Origin: Leisingera thetidis
GTDB taxonomy: Bacteria > Pseudomonadota > Alphaproteobacteria > Rhodobacterales > Rhodobacteraceae
Length of the DNA stretch: 64,000 nucleotides
Reading direction: 5' to 3'
Assembly: GCF_025857195.1 (NCBI RefSeq)
Contig: NZ_CP109787.1
Location: forward strand, 2,421,501-2,485,500
Made by a program: the position numbers and the translations under genes. Positions 59,964 to 64,000 of the stretch are shown piece after piece. Position 1 is the first letter of the stretch. Every line of letters begins with the position of its first letter. The notes under the pieces are model-generated. The model saw nothing but the letters and a program-made list of their open reading frames with translations. It was not told the origin of the DNA and did not search any database.

Positions 59964-61547
59964 ATGAACAGACACATGCAGTATCTGGCCAGCCAGGCTG
60001 TGGCAGGCAAGCTGTCCCGCCGCGACTTCCTGGGCAAGGCCGCCGCTCTGGGCTTTACCGCTGTTTCCGCCAACCTGCTGCTGTCCACCGCCGCCAAGGC
60101 GGCCGGCCCGCAAAAAGGCGGCACCATCCGCCTGGGCCTGCAGGGCGGCTCCACCACCGACAGCCTGGATCCGGCGCTGGTCACCAACACCGTCGGCCTG
60201 ATGGTCACCCGCCTGTGGGGGGAAACGCTGGTCGAACTGGCCGACGACGGCGGCATCGAAGGCAAGCTGGCCGAAAGCCATGAAGCCTCGGCCGACGCCA
60301 AGACCTGGACCTTCAAGCTGCGCCCGGGCGTCACGTATTCCAATGGCCAGAACGTCACTGCCGAGGACGTGGTCAAGACCATGGAACGCCACAGCGGCGA
60401 GGACACCAAGTCCGGCGCCCTGGGCATCATGCGCGGCATCAAGGACGTGCGGGCGGATGGCGACAGCGTTGTCTTCGAGCTCGACAGCCCGAATGCCGAC
60501 CTGCCCTATCTGCTGGCCGACTACCACCTGATCATCCAGCCGAACGGCGGCAACGACGATCCCGCAGCGGCCATCGGCACCGGCCCCTACATCATGAAGT
60601 CCTCCGACATGGGCGTGCGCTTCGTGGCCGAGAAGAACCCGAACTACTGGGGCGATCTGGGCAATGCGGACACCGTGGAAATCATCGTCATCAACGACGA
60701 CACCGCCCGTGTCGCCGCGCTGCAGTCCGGCCAGGTGGATGTGATCGACCGGGTGCCGCCGCGCACCGCGAAACTGGTGGACCGCGCGCCGAACATCACC
60801 GTGCACTCGACCTCCGCGGCCGGCCACTACGTGTTCATCATGCATTGCAACACCGCGCCGTTCGACAACAACGATGTGCGCATGGCGCTGAAATACGGCA
60901 TCAACCGCCAGGAAATGGTCGACAAGATCCTGAACGGCTACGGCACCGTCGGCAACGACACTCCGATCAACGCCTCCTATCCGATGTACACCGAGCTGGA
61001 GCAGCGCCAGTTCGATCCGGACAAGGCGATGCACCACCTGAAGAAGGCAGGCCACGACGGCTCGATCCTGCTGCGCACCTCGGACAACTCCTTCCCGGGC
61101 GCGCCGGATGCATCTGCCCTGTTCCAGCAGTCGCTGGGCAGCGCCGGCATCCAGCTGGACGTCAAGCGCGAGCCGAACGACGGCTACTGGTCGGAAGTCT
61201 GGAACAACAAGCCCTTCTGCACCAGCTACTGGGGCGGCCGTCCGACCCAGGACCAGATGTTCACCACCGCCTATCTGTCGACCGCGGACTGGAACGACAC
61301 CCGCTTCAACAACGAGCAGTTCGACCAGATGCTGGTGGCCGCCCGCGGCGAGCTGGACGTGGCCAAGCGCACCCAGATGTACGCCGACATGTCGACCATC
61401 CTGCGCGACGAAGGCGGCCTGATCTGCCCGATGTTCAACGACTTTGTCGAGGCAACCACCGACAATGTGGACGGCTGGGTCGAAGGTATTCCGGGCCAGG
61501 TCCTGATGAATGGCTACGCCGCCAGCAAGCTGTGGGTCAAAGCCTAA
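59964..61547 (+). CDS. Family-5 (peptide/nickel-type) ABC substrate-binding protein
   Basis: 527 residues. Tat-type signal with SRRDFLG at about 18-24 (GKLSRRDFLGKAAALGFTAVSANLLLSTAAKAAG). SBP_bac_5 pattern: LRLGLQGGSTTDSLDPALVTN (here IRLGLQGG), ADAKTWTFKLRPGVTYSNGQNVTAEDVVKTMER, YILLADYHLIIQP-like (YLLADYHLIIQ), DTARVAALQSGQVDVIDRVPP and AALKYGINRQEMVDKILNGYGTVGNDTP-like (MALKYGINRQEM). Likely binds peptides or related solutes in the periplasm; the ligand is unknown. First gene of an operon with two permeases and an ATPase. Confidence 0.93.
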   Translation: MNRHMQYLASQAVAGKLSRRDFLGKAAALGFTAVSANLLLSTAAKAAGPQKGGTIRLGLQGGSTTDSLDPALVTNTVGLMVTRLWGETLVELADDGGIEGKLAESHEASADAKTWTFKLRPGVTYSNGQNVTAEDVVKTMERHSGEDTKSGALGIMRGIKDVRADGDSVVFELDSPNADLPYLLADYHLIIQPNGGNDDPAAAIGTGPYIMKSSDMGVRFVAEKNPNYWGDLGNADTVEIIVINDDTARVAALQSGQVDVIDRVPPRTAKLVDRAPNITVHSTSAAGHYVFIMHCNTAPFDNNDVRMALKYGINRQEMVDKILNGYGTVGNDTPINASYPMYTELEQRQFDPDKAMHHLKKAGHDGSILLRTSDNSFPGAPDASALFQQSLGSAGIQLDVKREPNDGYWSEVWNNKPFCTSYWGGRPTQDQMFTTAYLSTADWNDTRFNNEQFDQMLVAARGELDVAKRTQMYADMSTILRDEGGLICPMFNDFVEATTDNVDGWVEGIPGQVLMNGYAASKLWVKA

Positions 61548-62504
61548 ATGTCGCCTGTTTTCAAACTCTTGGCTCAGCGCATCGCGCTGAGCCTCCTCCT
61601 TCTTTTGCTCATCTCAATGGTGATCTTCGCCGGCACTATGATCCTGCCCGGCGATGTCGCCCAGTCGATCCTGGGCCAGTCGGCAACCCCGGAAGCGCTT
61701 GCCAACCTGAGAGCTGAGCTTGGTGTCAACGATCCGCCCGTGCAGCGCTATTTCGCTTGGCTGTTCGGTGCCATCCAGGGCGACCTGGGCACCGCGCTGA
61801 CCAGCGGCCAGGATATTTCCGAGGCCCTCGCCAGCCGCTTCTGGAATACCCTGTTCCTTGCCTTCTGGGCCGCCGTGGTTGCGGTGCCGCTGGCCATCTT
61901 CCTGGGCCTGCTCGCTGTCCGCTTCAAGGACCGCTGGCCCGACAAGCTGATCTCCGGCGTCACCCTCGCCTCGATCTCCATTCCGGAATTCCTGATCGGC
62001 TACGTGCTGATGTATCTCGTCGCGGTGCAGCTGCGCTGGTTCCCGTCGGTGGCGATGATCAACGACAACATGAGCCTGTTCGAAAAGCTCAACGCCATCG
62101 CCCTGCCCATCGCCGTGCTGACCCTGGTGGTGCTGGCGCACATGATGCGGATGACCCGGGCGGCGATCCTCAACGTGATGCAGTCGGCCTATATCGAGAC
62201 CGCCGAGCTGAAGGGCCTCAACGCCTTTCAGGTGATCTACCGCCATGCCTTCCCGAACGCGGTTGCCCCCATCGTCAACGTGGTGATGCTGAACCTCGCC
62301 TATCTGGTGGTCGGCGTCGTGGTGATCGAGGTGGTGTTCGTCTATCCCGGCATGGGCCAGTATCTGGTGGACCACGTGTCCAAGCGGGACGTGCCTGTGG
62401 TGCAGGCCTGCGGCCTGATCTTTGCCGCCGTCTATATCGGTCTCAACATGATTGCCGATGTCGTCGCCATCCTGTCGAACCCGCGCCTGAGGCATCCGAA
62501 ATGA
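61548..62504 (+). CDS. Peptide-type ABC permease, DppB-like
   Basis: 318 residues, six membrane segments. MSPVFKLLAQRIALSLLLLLLISMVIFAGTMILPGDVAQSILGQSATPEALANLRAELGVNDPPVQRYFAWL is the DppB-family start (the LGLDxP-type motif as LGVNDP). EAA loop: ETAELKGLNAFQVIYRHAFPNAVAPIVN. ATG follows the TAA of the substrate-binding gene directly (TAAATG). Overlaps the next gene by ATGA. Inner-membrane partner of the DppC-like protein. Confidence 0.94.
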   Translation: MSPVFKLLAQRIALSLLLLLLISMVIFAGTMILPGDVAQSILGQSATPEALANLRAELGVNDPPVQRYFAWLFGAIQGDLGTALTSGQDISEALASRFWNTLFLAFWAAVVAVPLAIFLGLLAVRFKDRWPDKLISGVTLASISIPEFLIGYVLMYLVAVQLRWFPSVAMINDNMSLFEKLNAIALPIAVLTLVVLAHMMRMTRAAILNVMQSAYIETAELKGLNAFQVIYRHAFPNAVAPIVNVVMLNLAYLVVGVVVIEVVFVYPGMGQYLVDHVSKRDVPVVQACGLIFAAVYIGLNMIADVVAILSNPRLRHPK

Positions 62505-63316
62505 AGACTATCCCCGTTTCCGCACTCATCGGGCTGTTCTTCACGGCCCTGTACTTCCTCGGCGCGATTTTTGCGCCGCTGCTGGCCCCCTACGGCGTCG
62601 GCGAAGTGGTCGGCGACGTCTGGGAGCCTGCCAGCGCCGAATTTCTGCTGGGCACCGACAACATCGGCCGCGACCTGCTGACCCGGATGATCTACGGCGG
62701 CCAGACCACCATCTTCATCGCCACCGCAGCAACCTTGCTGTCCTTCACCACCGGCTCCGTTCTGGGCTTCATCGCCGCCGAGGCCGGCGGCTGGCTGGAT
62801 CAGGCGATGTCGCGGTTTGTCGACCTGATCATGTCGATCCCGACGCTGATCTTTGCCCTCGTGGTGCTGTCGGTGATGCCGGTGACCATCCCGATCCTGA
62901 TCGTGGTGATGGGCCTCCTGGACTCGACCCGGGTCTACCGTCTGGCGCGCGCGGTTGCGGTCGATATCGAGGTGATGGACTACGTCGAAGCGGCCCGCCT
63001 GCGCGGCGAGAGGACCTCCTGGATCATCTTCCGTGAAATCCTGCCCAACGCGCTGTCGCCGCTGGTGGCGGAAATGGGCCTGCGGTTCATCTTTGCGGTG
63101 CTGTTCGTCTCCACCCTGTCCTTCCTGGGCCTGGGCGTGCAGCCGCCGGCGGCTGACTGGGGCGGCATCGTGAAGGAAAACAAGGACGGCATCGTCTATG
63201 GCATCCCCGCGGCCCTGATCCCGGCTTTTGCCATCGCCACCCTGGCGATCTCGGTCAACCTGGTGGCTGACTGGGTGCTGAACCGGACAACCTCGCTGAA
63301 AGGAGGCCGCGGATGA
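62501..63316 (+). CDS. Peptide-type ABC permease, DppC-like
   Basis: 271 residues. MKTIPVSALIGLFFTALYFLGAIFAPLLAPYG, then EFLLGTDNIGRDLLTRMIYGGQTTIFIATAATLLSFTTGSVLGFIAAEAGGWLDQAMSRFVDLIMSIPTLIFALVVLSV, the DppC signature with GTDxxGRD. EAA loop: VMDYVEAARLRGERTSWIIFREILPNALSPLVAEM. A longer upstream frame exists but the ATG overlapping the previous stop is the start. Overlaps the ATPase gene by ATGA. Confidence 0.94.
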   Translation: MKTIPVSALIGLFFTALYFLGAIFAPLLAPYGVGEVVGDVWEPASAEFLLGTDNIGRDLLTRMIYGGQTTIFIATAATLLSFTTGSVLGFIAAEAGGWLDQAMSRFVDLIMSIPTLIFALVVLSVMPVTIPILIVVMGLLDSTRVYRLARAVAVDIEVMDYVEAARLRGERTSWIIFREILPNALSPLVAEMGLRFIFAVLFVSTLSFLGLGVQPPAADWGGIVKENKDGIVYGIPAALIPAFAIATLAISVNLVADWVLNRTTSLKGGRG

Positions 63317-64000
63317 GCGAGACCCTGTTGAAAGTCCGCGACCTGAAAATCGGCGCGACCATCTACCCGCCGGGGGAAAAGCCCAAGGACATCGAGATCG
63401 TGCACGGGGTCAGCTTTGACCTCGCGCCGGGCAAGGTGCTGGGGCTGATCGGTGAATCCGGGGCCGGCAAATCCACCATCGGTCTTGCCTCCATGGCCTA
63501 TGGCCGCGGCGGCGTGAAGATCACCGGCGGCGAAGTCTGGGTCAACGGCCGCGACATCCTGAAAACCGGCCTGCGCGATGTGCGCAAGCTGCGCGGCGGC
63601 GAGGTGACCTATGTGTCGCAATCGGCAGCGGCCTCCTTCAACCCGGCCAAGAAGATCATGGACCAGGTGGTCGAGGCGGCGGTGGAGCAGGGAAAGTTCT
63701 CCCGCAAGGACGCCGAGGCCCGCGCCCGCACCCTGTTTGCCAAGCTGGGCCTGCCGGATCCGGACAACATCGGCGAGCGCTACCCGCACCAGGTGTCGGG
63801 CGGCCAGCTGCAGCGCTGCATGACGGCGCTGGCGCTGTGCCCGGAGCCGGACCTGGTGGTGTTCGACGAGCCGACCACCGCGCTCGACGTGACCACCCAG
63901 ATCGACGTGCTGATGGCGATCAAGGAAGCGATCCGCGACACCGGCGTTGCCGCGCTCTACATCACCCACGACCTCGCGGTTGTGGCGCAGGTGAGCGACG
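63313..64000 (+). CDS. Peptide-type ABC ATPase, DppD-like (runs off the window)
   Basis: ATG at 63313 with AAAGGAGG upstream; open to the window end, so only about 229 residues are visible. Begins SETLLKVRDLKIGATIYPPGEKPKDIEIVHGVSFDLAPGKVLGLIGESGAGKSTIGLASMAYGRGG. Walker A GESGAGKST at about 51-59. The Q-loop region is TYVSQSAAASFNPAKKIMDQVVEA, the signature YPHQVSGGQLQRCM and Walker B LVVFDEPTTALDVTTQ. Likely continues into an oligopeptide C-terminal or fused second ATPase; neither is visible. Confidence 0.95.
   Translation, partial: MSETLLKVRDLKIGATIYPPGEKPKDIEIVHGVSFDLAPGKVLGLIGESGAGKSTIGLASMAYGRGGVKITGGEVWVNGRDILKTGLRDVRKLRGGEVTYVSQSAAASFNPAKKIMDQVVEAAVEQGKFSRKDAEARARTLFAKLGLPDPDNIGERYPHQVSGGQLQRCMTALALCPEPDLVVFDEPTTALDVTTQIDVLMAIKEAIRDTGVAALYITHDLAVVAQVSD

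Noticed and set aside
1..64000. CRISPR arrays, IS elements, tRNA-linked attachment sites
   Set aside because: No regularly spaced repeats, no transposase or integrase sequence and no tRNA gene were seen in the window.

Overview
The window is a 64 kb stretch of a GC-rich alphaproteobacterial chromosome. Gene content points to the Rhodobacteraceae, Roseobacter group (Leisingera, Phaeobacter or Ruegeria type). Pointers are a PccR-type propionyl-CoA regulator with pccB, a choline-O-sulfate/choline/betaine operon with a divergent betI, and families common in that group (DUF6497, DUF1127, DUF2927, DUF1036, a short XRE regulator). Genus assignment is inference. No tRNA, rRNA operon, CRISPR array, transposase or prophage was seen. 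One structural RNA, RNase P RNA, is present.

Layout. 1-3.9 kb: small conserved proteins and pccB on the minus strand, with TTTGCAAA-type sites upstream. 3.9-8.3 kb: a three-gene minus-strand unit made of a 924-aa helical protein with a toxin-like C-terminal domain, a four-base-overlapping acidic 127-aa protein (immunity candidate) and a 402-aa unknown. 8.5-11.1 kb: a drug-efflux MFS protein and pccR, which has the same TTTGCAA sites in front of it. 11.2-19.1 kb: small genes, then betA-betB-betC and a BCCT-like transporter (minus) facing betI (plus). 19.1-26.5 kb: accessory metabolism, a LysE/ArgP exporter-regulator pair and two DUF1036 paralogues.

26.6-39.9 kb: yebC, two convergent SLC13/RCK transporters, a ymdB/5-FCL/mgtE operon, guanine and 8-oxoguanine deaminases, hisN, an XRE regulator and a quinone oxidoreductase. 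40.2-50.9 kb: a LysR/DUF1127 pair, a BI-1 protein, rpmG, rnpB, an amidase, an Excalibur lipoprotein, gatC-gatA, a TetR/YciI/tag operon and tadA. 51-57.7 kb: an RluB-type synthase, then a five-gene stress or membrane cluster (XpaC-TelA-DUF2927-SPFH/GYF-zinc ribbon). 57.8-64 kb: hsp20, a nitroreductase, dtd and a family-5 peptide-type ABC transporter whose ATPase runs off the window.

How parts fit together. PccR probably controls pccB and itself through TTTGCAA sites. BetI probably controls conversion of choline-O-sulfate to glycine betaine. The two deaminases feed purine catabolism. The TelA cluster looks like an envelope-stress module. Non-coding structure is rich: a 19-bp-arm hairpin with a G-quadruplex-type loop between betB and betA, two copies of a double-hairpin element, four copies of a short ATATTT/GGCCAGA element, a 15-bp tandem repeat inside a signal-peptide region, and an 18-bp-arm hairpin at 40.0 kb.
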